Source: Planifilum fimeticola (lineage in GTDB: Bacteria; Bacillota; Bacilli; Thermoactinomycetales; DSM-44946). From it: a DNA stretch of 64,000 nucleotides. Location of the stretch: NCBI RefSeq assembly GCF_003001905.1, contig NZ_PVNE01000018.1:1-64000 (forward strand). Reading direction: 5' to 3'. A model generated the notes under the pieces. It saw only the letters and a program-made list of their open reading frames with translations. It was not told the origin of the DNA and did not search any database. Position numbers and translations under genes: made by a program. Each line of letters opens with the position of its first letter. Position 1 is the first letter of the stretch. Below, piece after piece: positions 26,194 to 34,924 of this stretch.

Positions 26194-27383
26194 GCTTTAG
26201 GCGCGTGTTTGCGGACCTCCACATCCACATCGGCCGGACGGAGAGCGGGTTGCCGGTCAAGATCAGCGCCGCCCGCAATCTGACCTTTCACGAGATCGTT
26301 CGTGAGGCGGCCCACCGCAAGGGGCTGGACATGATCGGCATCATCGACGCCCATTCTCCGCCGGTTCAGGAGGAGATCGCCCGCGGTTTGGAGCGGGGGA
26401 TCTACCGGGAAGATCCCGAAGGAGGGATCATCTACGGCGGAACCACGGCGATCCTGGGAACGGAGATCGAGGTGAAGGAAGACGGGATGGGGCCGGCGCA
26501 CCTGCTGGCCTATTTTCCGACCTTCGCGTCGATCCGGCGGTTTACCGGCTGGTTATCCCGCCACATGAAAAATGTGCGGTTGAGCACCCAGCGGCTGCAC
26601 CGGCCGGTCCGGGAACTGCAGGAACGGGTGGCGGAGGAGGGGGGATTGCTCATCCCCGCCCACGTGTTTACTCCCTTCAAGAGCGTTTACGGGAGCGCCA
26701 CCGATCGGATGAGCCGGTTGCTTGACATGGACGGAATCGTCGCGGTGGAGCTGGGTTTGAGCGCGGATGCGTCGATGGCTGACCATCTTCGCGAATTGTC
26801 CCGCGTTTCCTTCGTCACCAATTCCGACGCCCACTCCCTGGGCAAGATCGGCCGCGAATACAACGAATTCCGCATCACCCGTCCCTCATTCCGGGAATTG
26901 GAACTGGCGCTGCGCCGGCAGGAGGGGCGGGGGATTGCCGCCAATTACGGACTGAACCCGAAGCTGGGCAAATACTACAGGACGCGCTGCACCGGGTGCG
27001 GTGCGATTTTGTCCCCGGACAAGGGGGAGCTCGGCCGCTGTCCCTGCTGCGGCGGCAATCGGATCGTGAAGGGGGTGTCGGACCGGATTGCCGAAATCGC
27101 CGACGGACCTTCCGAATCCCCGGCGCATCGGCCTCCCTATGTGTATCAGGTGCCCCTCGAATTCATTCCCCATCTGGGGCCGAAGACTTTTGACCGCCTG
27201 TTGGCGAAGTTCGGGACGGAGATGAATGTGCTCCACCAGGCGCCGATTGAAGAGGTGGCCGACGTGGCGGGTGAATCCATCGCCCATTTTATCCGTTTGG
27301 CCCGCGAACGGAGGTTGGAGTTTGAAGAGGGGGGCGGAGGAGCGTACGGCAGGGTAAGGGCGTCGTCCGGAGGCGCGGATTGA
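26190..27383 (+). CDS. Endonuclease Q family protein (PHP domain, zinc ribbon)
   Basis: A 397-residue protein. The N-terminal PHP domain shows FADLHIHIG, IDAHSP and NSDAHSLGKIG metal sites. A zinc ribbon follows at about residues 268-290 (CTGCGAILSPDKGELGRCPCCGG, four Cys in two pairs; only partly quoted elsewhere). A helix-hairpin-helix-like C-terminal part includes PHLGPKTFDRLLAKFG. This layout matches EndoQ, which nicks DNA 5' to uracil, hypoxanthine, xanthine or abasic sites. It overlaps nudF by 4 bases, so the two are translationally coupled. Confidence 0.85.
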   Translation: MSFRRVFADLHIHIGRTESGLPVKISAARNLTFHEIVREAAHRKGLDMIGIIDAHSPPVQEEIARGLERGIYREDPEGGIIYGGTTAILGTEIEVKEDGMGPAHLLAYFPTFASIRRFTGWLSRHMKNVRLSTQRLHRPVRELQERVAEEGGLLIPAHVFTPFKSVYGSATDRMSRLLDMDGIVAVELGLSADASMADHLRELSRVSFVTNSDAHSLGKIGREYNEFRITRPSFRELELALRRQEGRGIAANYGLNPKLGKYYRTRCTGCGAILSPDKGELGRCPCCGGNRIVKGVSDRIAEIADGPSESPAHRPPYVYQVPLEFIPHLGPKTFDRLLAKFGTEMNVLHQAPIEEVADVAGESIAHFIRLARERRLEFEEGGGGAYGRVRASSGGAD

Positions 27384-27392
27384 AAAATGGGC

Positions 27393-27421
27393 TTCTATTC
27401 TCCCCTTGTCCGTCATAGAAA
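27393..27421 (+). promoter_or_regulatory. Candidate sigma-E promoter of spoIIM, within a dyad
   Basis: A -35 like TTCTATT (27393-27399) and a -10 CATAGAAA (27414-27421) are 14 bases apart, fitting the sigma-E pattern KMATATT-N14-CATACAHT. The -10 lies between perfect 10-bp inverted arms CCCCTTGTCC (27402-27411) and GGACAAGGGG (27428-27437); the right arm runs into the spoIIM ribosome site. Confidence 0.45.
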
Positions 27422-27446
27422 TAGAGTGGACAAGGGGGAGGTTCGA

Positions 27447-28100
27447 ATGAAAGCGAAGCGGAAAAAACTGGGGGACACGCTGCGGCTCCATGTGAAGAAT
27501 CAGATGTCCCTCTACCTGTTCATCACCGTGCTGTTTATGATGGGTGTCGTGTTCGGGGCGGTGGTGGTCAACACCCTCTCACCCGTGCAGAAGGAGGGTC
27601 TCCTGGAGTATTTGGGCTACTTTTTTCGCGGCTTGGATCAGAATACCATCGCCGAGCCGGAGATCGCGTTTCAGCATTCCATGGGGGACCATCTGAAGAA
27701 CCTGGGGCTGATGTGGATGCTCGGTCTTTCCATCATCGGCATTCCCCTCATCCTCATTTTGATCTTTTTAAAGGGGCTGGTGATCGGCTTTACGGTCGGT
27801 TTTCTGGTCAGCCAGCTTTCCTGGCGGGGGTTGTGGTTTGCCTTTTTGTCGGTGGTTCCCCAGAATCTGTTGGTGGTCCCCGCCATGATCATCATGGCCG
27901 TCTCCGGAATCCATTTTTCCCTCCTGCTGGTGAGAAACCGGTTGATTTCCCGCCGGGGGACCATTTACCCGGAGTTTCTCGCCTATTCCGGCCTGGTGAT
28001 GGCGATGGCGGTGGTGCTGGTGTTTGCCTCCCTCTTTGAAGCGTATCTGTCGCCGGCTTTGATGCGGATGGCCGTTCCTCCGGTCGGGTTGGTGAATTGA
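27447..28100 (+). CDS. spoIIM: Stage II sporulation protein M
   Basis: A 217-residue integral membrane protein with about five helices and an N-terminal basic tail (MKAKRKKLGDTLRLHVKNQ). SpoIIM acts with SpoIID and SpoIIP in septal peptidoglycan breakdown and engulfment. The ATG at 27447 follows AGGGGGAGG. Order spoIIM-fur matches B. subtilis. Confidence 0.92.
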   Translation: MKAKRKKLGDTLRLHVKNQMSLYLFITVLFMMGVVFGAVVVNTLSPVQKEGLLEYLGYFFRGLDQNTIAEPEIAFQHSMGDHLKNLGLMWMLGLSIIGIPLILILIFLKGLVIGFTVGFLVSQLSWRGLWFAFLSVVPQNLLVVPAMIIMAVSGIHFSLLLVRNRLISRRGTIYPEFLAYSGLVMAMAVVLVFASLFEAYLSPALMRMAVPPVGLVN

Positions 28101-28163
28101 ACCGGATGCATGGAAAAGGATTCAAAAAAAGGAGCCTGAACGCATTTTATAATCATTATTAAT

Positions 28164-28178
28164 TGAGATTGATTATTA
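28164..28178. promoter_or_regulatory. Fur/PerR-type operator upstream of fur
   Basis: TGAGATTGATTATTA matches the 7-1-7 Fur box (TGATAATnATTATCA) at 11 of 14 positions and lies 5 bases upstream of the fur -35 element. A nearby AATCATTATTAATT adds a second imperfect half. It suggests autoregulation. Confidence 0.6.
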
Positions 28179-28183
28179 TCTGT

Positions 28184-28213
28184 TTGACTTCCCCCCCTTT
28201 TCTCCAATATAAT
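28184..28213 (+). promoter_or_regulatory. Sigma-A promoter of fur
   Basis: TTGACT (28184-28189) and TATAAT (28208-28213) are separated by 18 bases, with the Fur-like box directly upstream. Confidence 0.75.
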
Positions 28214-28245
28214 GGTGTCAAGAAAGACCGGGGGGGGGGTTGCAT

Positions 28246-28725
28246 GTGGAGGATCGGGTAAATCAGATCAAACAGCAGTTATCCGCCCATAACTACAAAT
28301 TGACCCCCCAACGGGAAGCGACGGTCCGCGTGCTGTTGGAAAACGAACAGGACCACCTCAGCGCGGAAGATGTCTACCTGTTGGTGAAGGGGAAGTCGCC
28401 GGAAATCGGATTGGCCACTGTTTACCGGACCCTGGAGCTTTTGAGCGACTTGCAGATCATTCACAAGCTCAACTTCGGTGACGGAGTCACGCGTTACGAA
28501 TTTCGCGCGGAGGGTGCCGAGCATCATCACCACCATCTGTACTGTCTGAACTGCGGTTCGGTGGATGAGATTACGGAGGACCTGCTGGGTCCCATCGAGA
28601 AGAAAGTGGAGAAGGAGTTCGACTTCCAGATCATCGACCATCGGCTCACATTCCACGGGATCTGCCACCGGTGCAAGGGGCAGGTGAAGGATCCCAAAAA
28701 ATTGGTAGGATCAAAGGTGACGTGA
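28246..28725 (+). CDS. fur: Ferric uptake regulator family repressor
   Basis: A 159-residue Fur protein. The winged helix ends in GLATVYRTLELLSD (recognition region); the metal sites include the His-rich AEHHHHHLYC, the structural-zinc pairs CLNCG and CHRC, and IDHRLTFHGIC. GTG start at 28246 after a run of G. Sequence and neighbours (spoIIM, yqzK) favour Fur over PerR or Zur. It would repress iron uptake genes in iron-rich cells. Confidence 0.9.
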   Translation: MEDRVNQIKQQLSAHNYKLTPQREATVRVLLENEQDHLSAEDVYLLVKGKSPEIGLATVYRTLELLSDLQIIHKLNFGDGVTRYEFRAEGAEHHHHHLYCLNCGSVDEITEDLLGPIEKKVEKEFDFQIIDHRLTFHGICHRCKGQVKDPKKLVGSKVT

Positions 28726-28751
28726 GGTCTGAAGCGATCTCACGTTATTTT
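28720..28751 (+). terminator. Terminator of fur
   Basis: ACGTGAG and CTCACGT pair over a 12-base loop, followed by TATTTTAT. The left arm overlaps the last codons. Confidence 0.7.
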
Positions 28752-28832
28752 ATGGTGTATGATCGGCGTATTTAAAGTGGTATGATAATAGGCGGAGGAT
28801 TTATCGATGCACTATTTAAGGAGGCGAGCCCC

Positions 28833-29966
28833 TTGATTATCGGTGTTCCTAAAGAGATTAAGGACAATGAGAACCGGGTGGCGATCTCCCCCGCGGGCAT
28901 CGACGCCCTCGTGGAAGCGGGTCACGAGGTATTGATTGAAACGGGGGCGGGTGAAGGAAGCGGGTTCTCCGATGAGGCGTTTATCGAACACGGGGCCAAA
29001 ATTGCCCAAACCGCCGAAGATGTGTGGTCCTCCGCCGACATGGTGATGAAGGTGAAGGAACCGCAACCGAGCGAGTACCGCTACTTTCGCGAAGATCTGA
29101 TCCTGTTCACCTACCTGCACCTGGCTGCCGAACCGGAACTGACGCGCGCGCTGGCGGAGAGCAAGGTGACGGCGATCGCCTATGAAACCATCCAGTTGGA
29201 GAACGGTTCGCTGCCCCTGCTCACCCCGATGAGCGAAGTGGCCGGACGGATGTCGGTTCAAATCGGAGCTCAACTCCTGGAAAAGCCCAAAGGCGGAAAG
29301 GGAGTGCTTCTCGGGGGCGTTCCCGGGGTGCTGCCGGGGAAAGTGGTGATCATCGGCGGCGGAACGGTTGGAACCAATGCCGCCAAAATGGCCCTGGGCC
29401 TGGGAGCGGATGTGACGATTCTGGATGTCAATCCCGATCGGCTGCGGGAACTGGACGACATTTTCCGCGGGCAGGTGCGGACGCTGATGTCCAACAGCTA
29501 CAATATCGGACAGGCCGTGCAGAAGGCCGACCTGCTGATCGGAGCGGTTTTGGTTCCCGGCCGGAGGGCGCCGCGCCTGGTGACGGAAGAGATGGTCAAA
29601 ACCATGTCGCCGGGGTCGGTGATTGTGGATGTGGCGATCGACCAGGGCGGATCGATCGAAACGATTGACCGGGTGACCACCCACAGCAATCCCACGATCG
29701 TGAAGCACGGAGTGGTCCATTACGCCGTGGCCAACATCCCCGGGGCGGTGCCGCGCACATCCACCCTCGCCCTGACCCACGTGACGGTTCCCTATGCCGT
29801 TCAGATCGCCAACAAGGGCGTTGAGAAGGCGGTGAAGGACAACCGCGCCCTGGGATTGGGGGTCAACGTGATGAAGGGACACGTCACCCATCAGGCGGTG
29901 GCGGAAAGTCTGTCCCTCCCCTATGTGCCGCTGAACGATGTGTTGGGCAAGCCCGTTATGGGATGA
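28833..29966 (+). CDS. ald: Alanine dehydrogenase
   Basis: A 377-residue NAD+-dependent enzyme interconverting alanine and pyruvate plus ammonia. [20 protein letters not shown] is the N-terminal signature, [14 protein letters not shown] holds the catalytic His, and [22 protein letters not shown] the NAD+ loop with the downstream Asp of DVNPDRL. TTG start at 28833, 8 bases after AAGGAGG. Alanine is a common spore germinant and spore nutrient. In B. subtilis ald lies elsewhere, so it is an addition to this synteny block. Confidence 0.95.
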   Translation: MIIGVPKEIKDNENRVAISPAGIDALVEAGHEVLIETGAGEGSGFSDEAFIEHGAKIAQTAEDVWSSADMVMKVKEPQPSEYRYFREDLILFTYLHLAAEPELTRALAESKVTAIAYETIQLENGSLPLLTPMSEVAGRMSVQIGAQLLEKPKGGKGVLLGGVPGVLPGKVVIIGGGTVGTNAAKMALGLGADVTILDVNPDRLRELDDIFRGQVRTLMSNSYNIGQAVQKADLLIGAVLVPGRRAPRLVTEEMVKTMSPGSVIVDVAIDQGGSIETIDRVTTHSNPTIVKHGVVHYAVANIPGAVPRTSTLALTHVTVPYAVQIANKGVEKAVKDNRALGLGVNVMKGHVTHQAVAESLSLPYVPLNDVLGKPVMG

Positions 29967-30082
29967 CAGCGGTTCATCGCAGAAAAATGTAAGGGCTTTG
30001 AGGAGAGGCGGGTTTTGAGCGGAATAAACGCGGCAAGCCATCCCATACGATGGTAACAGGACATCGGAAGGGACGGATCCGA

Positions 30083-30325
30083 ATGGTCGTGTCGCTCAGA
30101 CGATTGGTGGAGTGGATCAAGTTTTTGCTTCTGTTTTTCTTGCTCACGATGCTCGTGTATCAGGTGCTTGCCCTGTTTTCCGATTGGCTTCAGCCCCGTT
30201 ACCCTTACCGGGAGCCGGCGGGGAGGGCCGTCAAGGTCTTTGCACCCGCTTCGTCCGGCGATCCTGATCCGAAGTCGGTCGACATCGAAGAACGCCTTCT
30301 CCTTTTTTACCGCATCGGAGAATAG
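30083..30325 (+). CDS. yqzK: DUF4227 membrane protein (YqzK-like)
   Basis: An 80-residue protein with one N-terminal membrane helix (about 10-30, FLLLFFLLTMLVYQVLALF) and a soluble tail with RYPYREPAGRAVKVF and EERLLLFYRIGE, the DUF4227 pattern. The ATG at 30083 is preferred to one at 30050. In B. subtilis yqzK also follows fur. Function unknown. Confidence 0.75.
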   Translation: MVVSLRRLVEWIKFLLLFFLLTMLVYQVLALFSDWLQPRYPYREPAGRAVKVFAPASSGDPDPKSVDIEERLLLFYRIGE

Positions 30326-30354
30326 CCCGCCCCCTTTTCCGGGGCGGGCCTTCT
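30325..30354 (+). terminator. Terminator of yqzK
   Basis: GCCCGCCCC and GGGGCGGGC form a 9-bp GC stem directly at the stop codon; a short pyrimidine tail (CTTCTCC) follows. Confidence 0.6.
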
Positions 30355-30425
30355 CCTGAAGTGGAGGTCTTGTGGAAGCGGAGCCGGAGGGCAGTGACTG
30401 AAGGATTCGGTTGGGAGGGATCCGT

Positions 30426-31253
30426 GTGAAGGAAAAGATTGAACAAGCTGCGGCAATGATTCAGAAGCGGTCGTCCGTTCAGCCCCGGATCGGTCTCATT
30501 CTCGGGTCGGGATTGGGGGTTTTGGCGGATGAAATTGAAGAGGCGGACGTCATCCCCTATGAGATGATTCCCCATTTTCCGGTATCCACGGTGGAGGGGC
30601 ATGCGGGTCGTCTGGTGATCGGCAGGCTGGAAGGCCAGGCGGTCATTGCGATGCAGGGGCGATTTCACCTGTATGAGGGCTATCCCCTTGAAGCGGTCAC
30701 ATTTCCGATTCGGGTGATGAAACGGTTGGGAGTGGAGATCGCCCTGATCACCAATGCGGCGGGCGGAATCAATGAATCCTTTCAAGCAGGAGATTTGATG
30801 TTGATCCGCGACCACATCAACTTCATGTTCCGCAATCCGCTGGTCGGACCCAACGACTCCGAGTTGGGAGACCGCTTTCCGGACATGACGGAGGCTTACG
30901 ACGCGGATCTCCGTCGGTTGGCCAAAGGGGTGGCCGAGAAGCTGGGCATTGATCTGAAAGAGGGTGTTTATGCGGCGATGCTGGGTCCCTCATACGAAAC
31001 GCCGGCGGAAATCCGCATGTTGCGTACCGTCGGCGGGGATGCGGTCGGCATGTCGACGGTTCCCGAAGTGATCGTCGCCCGCCACGCGGGGATCCGCGTT
31101 CTGGGCCTCTCCTGCATCGCCAATATGGCGGCGGGGATCCTGCCGCAACCCCTGAGCCATGAAGAAGTGATGGAAACGGCGGAGCGAGTGAAGGAAACCT
31201 TTCTTCGTCTGGTGAAGGGGATTCTGCGGGAATTGCCCGGCAGGAGCGGATAA
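30426..31253 (+). CDS. punA: Purine nucleoside phosphorylase
   Basis: A 275-residue trimeric-type PNP that splits inosine, guanosine and deoxy forms with phosphate. LGSGLGVLADEI is the phosphate site, GHAGRLVIG and MQGRFHLYEGY the ribose and base contacts, TNAAGGIN the active-site loop and GGDAVGMSTVPE the purine-binding region with the key Glu near AMLGPSYETPAE. GTG at 30426 after GGGAGGGA is the best start. In B. subtilis punA follows xerD and drm, which are not here. Confidence 0.94.
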   Translation: MKEKIEQAAAMIQKRSSVQPRIGLILGSGLGVLADEIEEADVIPYEMIPHFPVSTVEGHAGRLVIGRLEGQAVIAMQGRFHLYEGYPLEAVTFPIRVMKRLGVEIALITNAAGGINESFQAGDLMLIRDHINFMFRNPLVGPNDSELGDRFPDMTEAYDADLRRLAKGVAEKLGIDLKEGVYAAMLGPSYETPAEIRMLRTVGGDAVGMSTVPEVIVARHAGIRVLGLSCIANMAAGILPQPLSHEEVMETAERVKETFLRLVKGILRELPGRSG

Positions 31254-31267
31254 TGCCCCGAGGAGAT

Positions 31268-31297
31268 GGACCTGGATCGGTTCCAGGTCCTTCTTTA
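31268..31297 (+). terminator. Terminator of punA
   Basis: GGACCTGGA and TCCAGGTCC pair over five bases, followed by TTCTTTATG. Confidence 0.8.
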
Positions 31298-31436
31298 TGT
31301 AATCGGGCCGGGGCCTTCTTCCCAGCCGCCTTGACCCCCTAGGAAAAGTTTTCGCATTTTTTTGTGGAATTGCAGACAGATAGCTCAATATATGGTAACA
31401 TGGTTCCCGAAATCCATTTGACACAGGAGGTTGTTC

Positions 31437-31736
31437 ATGAAAGCACTGATCATTTTTGTTTCATTGTTGCTGGTTCTTCTTTTCCTCATCAAAGCCGTGA
31501 TCATGTTTTTCAAGTACCGGAAGACGCCGAAGGACGAATGGGGAAAACTTCATCCGGAATTTTACAAGTGGATCGCCGTCGCCTTTCTCGCCATGGGGCT
31601 GATGGATCTGGTGGATCTGTCCGAAGGGGAAGGAAGCGTGGTCAGCGCCGCCATCAAACTGATTTTGTCCGTGGTCATCTTTTTCGAATCTCGGCGCCGC
31701 AAGCGCCTGGCGGAAAAGGATCAGGAGTCCCTTTGA
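31437..31736 (+). CDS. Uncharacterised small membrane protein
   Basis: A 99-residue protein with an N-terminal membrane helix (about 3-25), a second at about 42-58 and a third at about 65-82, ending in a very basic tail (SRRRKRLAEKDQ). It does not resemble a family I can name. ATG at 31437, 6 bases after AGGAGG, gives a clear gene signal. It stands alone between two terminators. Confidence 0.7.
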   Translation: MKALIIFVSLLLVLLFLIKAVIMFFKYRKTPKDEWGKLHPEFYKWIAVAFLAMGLMDLVDLSEGEGSVVSAAIKLILSVVIFFESRRRKRLAEKDQESL

Positions 31737-31820
31737 CGCGGACGGAGAATTGTGCGGCGCGATCGCACACCCTTTCCTGCAGCCGAAGATGTGCAAGCGC
31801 CTCTCCTTGAAGAGAGGCGG

Positions 31821-31844
31821 GAGCCCCATCCGGGGCTCTTTTTA
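31821..31844 (+). terminator. Terminator of the small membrane protein gene
   Basis: GAGCCCC-ATCC-GGGGCTC followed by TTTTTATT. Confidence 0.9.
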
Positions 31845-31939
31845 TTGAAGTTTTGAGGGGCGTGCCGTCAGAATGGAGGGCGAAACGGAACCGGCCCGAT
31901 CGTCCGGGAGGCGTTTGTTTTCCCTCAGGGCGTTCGCTG

Positions 31940-31968
31940 TCATAATTCCCCTGTTCCGGGACAGACTA
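31940..31968 (+). promoter_or_regulatory. Candidate sigma-F promoter of dacF
   Basis: TCATA (31940-31944) and GGACAGACTA (31959-31968) are 14 bases apart; the latter fits the forespore -10 pattern GGnnAnAnTW. dacF is a known sigma-F target in B. subtilis. Confidence 0.5.
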
Positions 31969-31997
31969 GAAGTAGTCCTGGATAGGAGGGAACGTTG

Positions 31998-33191
31998 ATG
32001 CGTTCGCGTTTGTGCATCTCCTTGCTCATCGGTTGTCTTTTTTTCGCGATGGGAATCCCCACGGGATTCGCCGAAGAACAGGATCTCGCGCCGGATGCCC
32101 GTTCTGCCGTGTTGATCGATGAGGATACGGGAACGGTGTTGTTCGAAAAGAACAGCCGCGACAAGCTGCCGCCTGCCAGCATCACCAAAATCATGACGAT
32201 GCTGCTGGTGATGGAGGATTTGGATGCGGGGAAAATCAAGCTGGATGAAAAGGTTCGGGTCAGCGAGCATGCCGCCTCGATGGGGGGATCCCAAATTTTC
32301 CTCGAACCCGGGGAACAGATGACGGTCCGGGATCTTTTGAAGGCGGTGGCGGTTGCGTCGGCCAACGATGCCTCGGTGGCGCTGGCGGAGCACCTGGCCG
32401 GGTCGGAGGAAGCCTTTGTGGAGCGGATGAATGAGCGGGCAAAGCAATTGGGGATGACCGATACCCGCTTTCAAAATGCCACCGGACTTTCGGCGCCGGA
32501 ACATGTGACTTCCGCCAGGGATATCGCCATCATGTCCCGGGAGCTGCTGAAGCATCCGGAGATTACGAACTTCACCCGGATTTATCAGGATTATCTGCGA
32601 AAGGACACGAAAAAGCCCTTTTGGCTTGTGAACACCAACCGGCTGGTTCGCTTTTATCCCGGCGTGGACGGTTTGAAGACGGGTTATACTTCGGAAGCGA
32701 AGTACTGCCTTGCGGCCACGGCGAAGCGGGGGGATTTCCGCTTGATCGCCGTGGTGATGGGGGAGCCGGATACCAAGACGAGGAACCGGGATGTGTCCCG
32801 CATGCTGGATTTCGCCTTCAGCCGATATACCAATTATGTGGTTTACAGGAAGGGAGATCCGATCGGCGAGGTCCGGGTGGGCGGCGGGGATCCCCACAAG
32901 TTGACGATACGCTCGCCGCAGCAATTGAGCATCCTGATGAAGAAGGGGGAAAAGCCGGGGGAATTCAAACGGAAGATTCTCTGGGAAAGCCTGAAGGCGC
33001 CCGTTCGCCAGGGGCAAAAATTGGGGAGCGTTCTCATTGAAAAGGACGGGAAGACGGTGGCCGAGATGGAAATCCGGAGCCCGCGGGAGATTCCAAGGGC
33101 CGGCCTTTGGACCACGATCAAGCGGGTGACGAAAGGGGTTCTCTTCTATCCGGAGGATGCCAAGGCTCCCGAGGATGAAAAAGCGGGATGA
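31998..33191 (+). CDS. dacF: D-alanyl-D-alanine carboxypeptidase, sporulation type
   Basis: A 397-residue penicillin-binding protein of the PBP5 class. A signal peptide (about 1-25, cleavage near GFAEEQ) leads to the catalytic domain with S61-ITK64 as the SxxK motif, the SxN motif in VASANDAS and KTG in GLKTGYTS. A C-terminal beta domain and an amphipathic end (about 370-390) anchor it. Position upstream of spoIIA identifies it as DacF, which trims forespore peptidoglycan. ATG at 31998 after AGGAGGGAACG. Confidence 0.93.
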   Translation: MRSRLCISLLIGCLFFAMGIPTGFAEEQDLAPDARSAVLIDEDTGTVLFEKNSRDKLPPASITKIMTMLLVMEDLDAGKIKLDEKVRVSEHAASMGGSQIFLEPGEQMTVRDLLKAVAVASANDASVALAEHLAGSEEAFVERMNERAKQLGMTDTRFQNATGLSAPEHVTSARDIAIMSRELLKHPEITNFTRIYQDYLRKDTKKPFWLVNTNRLVRFYPGVDGLKTGYTSEAKYCLAATAKRGDFRLIAVVMGEPDTKTRNRDVSRMLDFAFSRYTNYVVYRKGDPIGEVRVGGGDPHKLTIRSPQQLSILMKKGEKPGEFKRKILWESLKAPVRQGQKLGSVLIEKDGKTVAEMEIRSPREIPRAGLWTTIKRVTKGVLFYPEDAKAPEDEKAG

Positions 33192-33217
33192 CGCTCTTTT
33201 GAGGTATTCTTACATCT

Positions 33218-33255
33218 CGGGACTCCTCTCGACAGCGGGGTCTCGATTTTTTTGT
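33218..33255 (+). terminator. Terminator between dacF and spoIIAA
   Basis: CGGGACTCC pairs with GGGGTCTCG (two G-T pairs) over a 10-base loop, then seven T. Read-through would join dacF to spoIIA, as happens in B. subtilis. Confidence 0.75.
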
Positions 33256-33269
33256 TCTTTTGTCGGAGG

Positions 33270-33297
33270 GGAGGAAGCGGGCAAAAATCCGTAGAAA
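33270..33297 (+). promoter_or_regulatory. Candidate sigma-H promoter of the spoIIA operon
   Basis: GGAGGA (33270-33275) and GTAGAAA (33291-33297) fit RnAGGA and RnnGAAT with the usual spacing; the last base of the -10 is A instead of T. spoIIA is sigma-H dependent in B. subtilis. Confidence 0.55.
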
Positions 33298-33329
33298 TTT
33301 CAAGGTAAATAAGCGGGGGAGGGAATGCC

Positions 33330-33683
33330 ATGGGCTTGTCGGTGGAAGTGACGGATTCCCGCAATGTGCTCGTGGTCCGGTTGACCGGCGAGTTGGACCA
33401 CCACACGGCGGAAAAGGTGCGAAACGAGATCGACGAAAAGCTGAGGACGGGTTTGTACGCGAATCTGGTTTTCAACCTGTCGGGGCTCACCTTTATGGAC
33501 AGCTCCGGGTTGGGCGTTCTTTTGGGGCGGTACAAGCGCGTTTCCCAGTTGGGGGGAAACATGATCCTCTGCGCGGTCAATCCCTCGATATACCGGCTGA
33601 TGGAGCTCTCGGGTCTGTTCAAGATCCTTCCCATTTACAAAAATGAACAGTCGGCCTTGGAAGCCTGCGGGGTGACATTATGA
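33330..33683 (+). CDS. spoIIAA: Anti-sigma-F factor antagonist
   Basis: A 117-residue STAS-domain protein. The phosphorylation site Ser58 sits in [14 protein letters not shown], at exactly the B. subtilis position. Unphosphorylated SpoIIAA binds SpoIIAB and frees sigma-F in the forespore; SpoIIAB phosphorylates it. GGGGGAGGG precedes the ATG. It overlaps spoIIAB by 4 bases. Confidence 0.97.
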   Translation: MGLSVEVTDSRNVLVVRLTGELDHHTAEKVRNEIDEKLRTGLYANLVFNLSGLTFMDSSGLGVLLGRYKRVSQLGGNMILCAVNPSIYRLMELSGLFKILPIYKNEQSALEACGVTL

Positions 33684-34135
33684 AACAGGTACATAGCAAT
33701 TACATGGAGCTGAGGTTTCCCAGCCGGTCGGAAAACGAATCCTTCGCCCGGGTGGCCGTCGCTTCTTTCGTCTCTCAATTGGATCCGACGATGGAGGAGC
33801 TGACGGATATCAAGACGGTGGTTTCGGAAGCGGTCACCAATGCCGTCATTCACGGCTATGAAGAGAAGGAGGATGGAATCATCACCATCCGCACGGAAAT
33901 CGTGGGTTCCCGCGTTTCCATCGAAATCCGGGATGAGGGTGTGGGTATCCGCGACATCGACCAGGCTCGTCAGCCCCTGTTCACGTCGAAACCCGAACTG
34001 GAGCGCTCCGGAATGGGCTTTACCATCATGGAAAACTTCATGGACGAGGTGGAGATCATCTCCGAACCCGGCCGGGGAACCACTGTCCGACTGGTGAAGA
34101 ACTTGAAAACCCCCCATCAGACGATGGCCAACTGA
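33680..34135 (+). CDS. spoIIAB: Anti-sigma-F factor, serine kinase
   Basis: A 151-residue GHKL kinase. The N box is [12 protein letters not shown], the G1 box is [13 protein letters not shown], and the G2 region follows at [18 protein letters not shown]. It binds and inhibits sigma-F with ATP and phosphorylates SpoIIAA. Second gene of the spoIIA operon. Confidence 0.97.
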   Translation: MKQVHSNYMELRFPSRSENESFARVAVASFVSQLDPTMEELTDIKTVVSEAVTNAVIHGYEEKEDGIITIRTEIVGSRVSIEIRDEGVGIRDIDQARQPLFTSKPELERSGMGFTIMENFMDEVEIISEPGRGTTVRLVKNLKTPHQTMAN

Positions 34136-34146
34136 GGGATCCGACC

Positions 34147-34914
34147 ATGGATTCCGATGTTCGCAATTCCCGACACGCCCATTTGCCGGACGAGGAAGTG
34201 CGCCGGCTGATCGAAGCGAGCCAAAGGGGGGATGAAGAGGCGCGCAACCGGTTGGTCCGGCACAACATCCGCCTGGTTTGGTCGGTGGTTCAGCGGTTTC
34301 TCAACCGGGGCTATGAAGCGGAGGATCTCTTTCAGATCGGGTGCATCGGCCTGCTGAAGGCCGTGGACAAGTTCGATCTTTCCTACGATGTGAAATTTTC
34401 CACCTACGCGGTTCCGATGATCATCGGAGAGATTCAGCGGTTCCTTCGGGACGACGGCATGGTGAAAGTGAGCCGTTCCCTGAAGGAGCTGGCCAACCGC
34501 ATCCGGAAAGTGAAGGATGATCTTACCAAGGAGTTGGGCAGGGTGCCGACGGTGAGCGAGATCGCCGCCGAGATGGGGGTCTCACCGGAAGAGATCGTTT
34601 TTGCCCAGGAGGCGAACCGGACGCCGGCCTCCATCCACGAGACGGTTTATGAAAACGACGGCGATCCCATCACGCTGATGGATCAGATCGCGGACGACTC
34701 GGAGGAGGCGTGGTTTGATAAAATCACCCTGAACGAGGCGATCAACCGGTTGAACAAGCGGGAGCGATTGATCGTCTACCTGCGCTTTTTCAAGGACCAG
34801 ACCCAATCCGAAGTGGCCGAGCGATTGGGCATTTCCCAGGTCCAGGTTTCGCGTCTGGAAAAGAAAATCATTCAAAAGATCCGTCAGGAATTGGAGCCGC
34901 CTTCATCGCCCTGA
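34147..34914 (+). CDS. sigF: RNA polymerase sigma-F factor
   Basis: A 255-residue group 3 sigma factor. Region 2 includes DLFQIGCIGLLKAVDKFD and FSTYAVPMIIGEIQRFLRDD; region 3 begins at SLKELANRIRKVKDDLTKELG; region 4 ends with EVAERLGISQVQVSRLEKKI. It is the first forespore-specific sigma factor. It follows spoIIAB by 11 bases. Confidence 0.97.
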   Translation: MDSDVRNSRHAHLPDEEVRRLIEASQRGDEEARNRLVRHNIRLVWSVVQRFLNRGYEAEDLFQIGCIGLLKAVDKFDLSYDVKFSTYAVPMIIGEIQRFLRDDGMVKVSRSLKELANRIRKVKDDLTKELGRVPTVSEIAAEMGVSPEEIVFAQEANRTPASIHETVYENDGDPITLMDQIADDSEEAWFDKITLNEAINRLNKRERLIVYLRFFKDQTQSEVAERLGISQVQVSRLEKKIIQKIRQELEPPSSP

Positions 34915-34924
34915 AATTCCGCGG

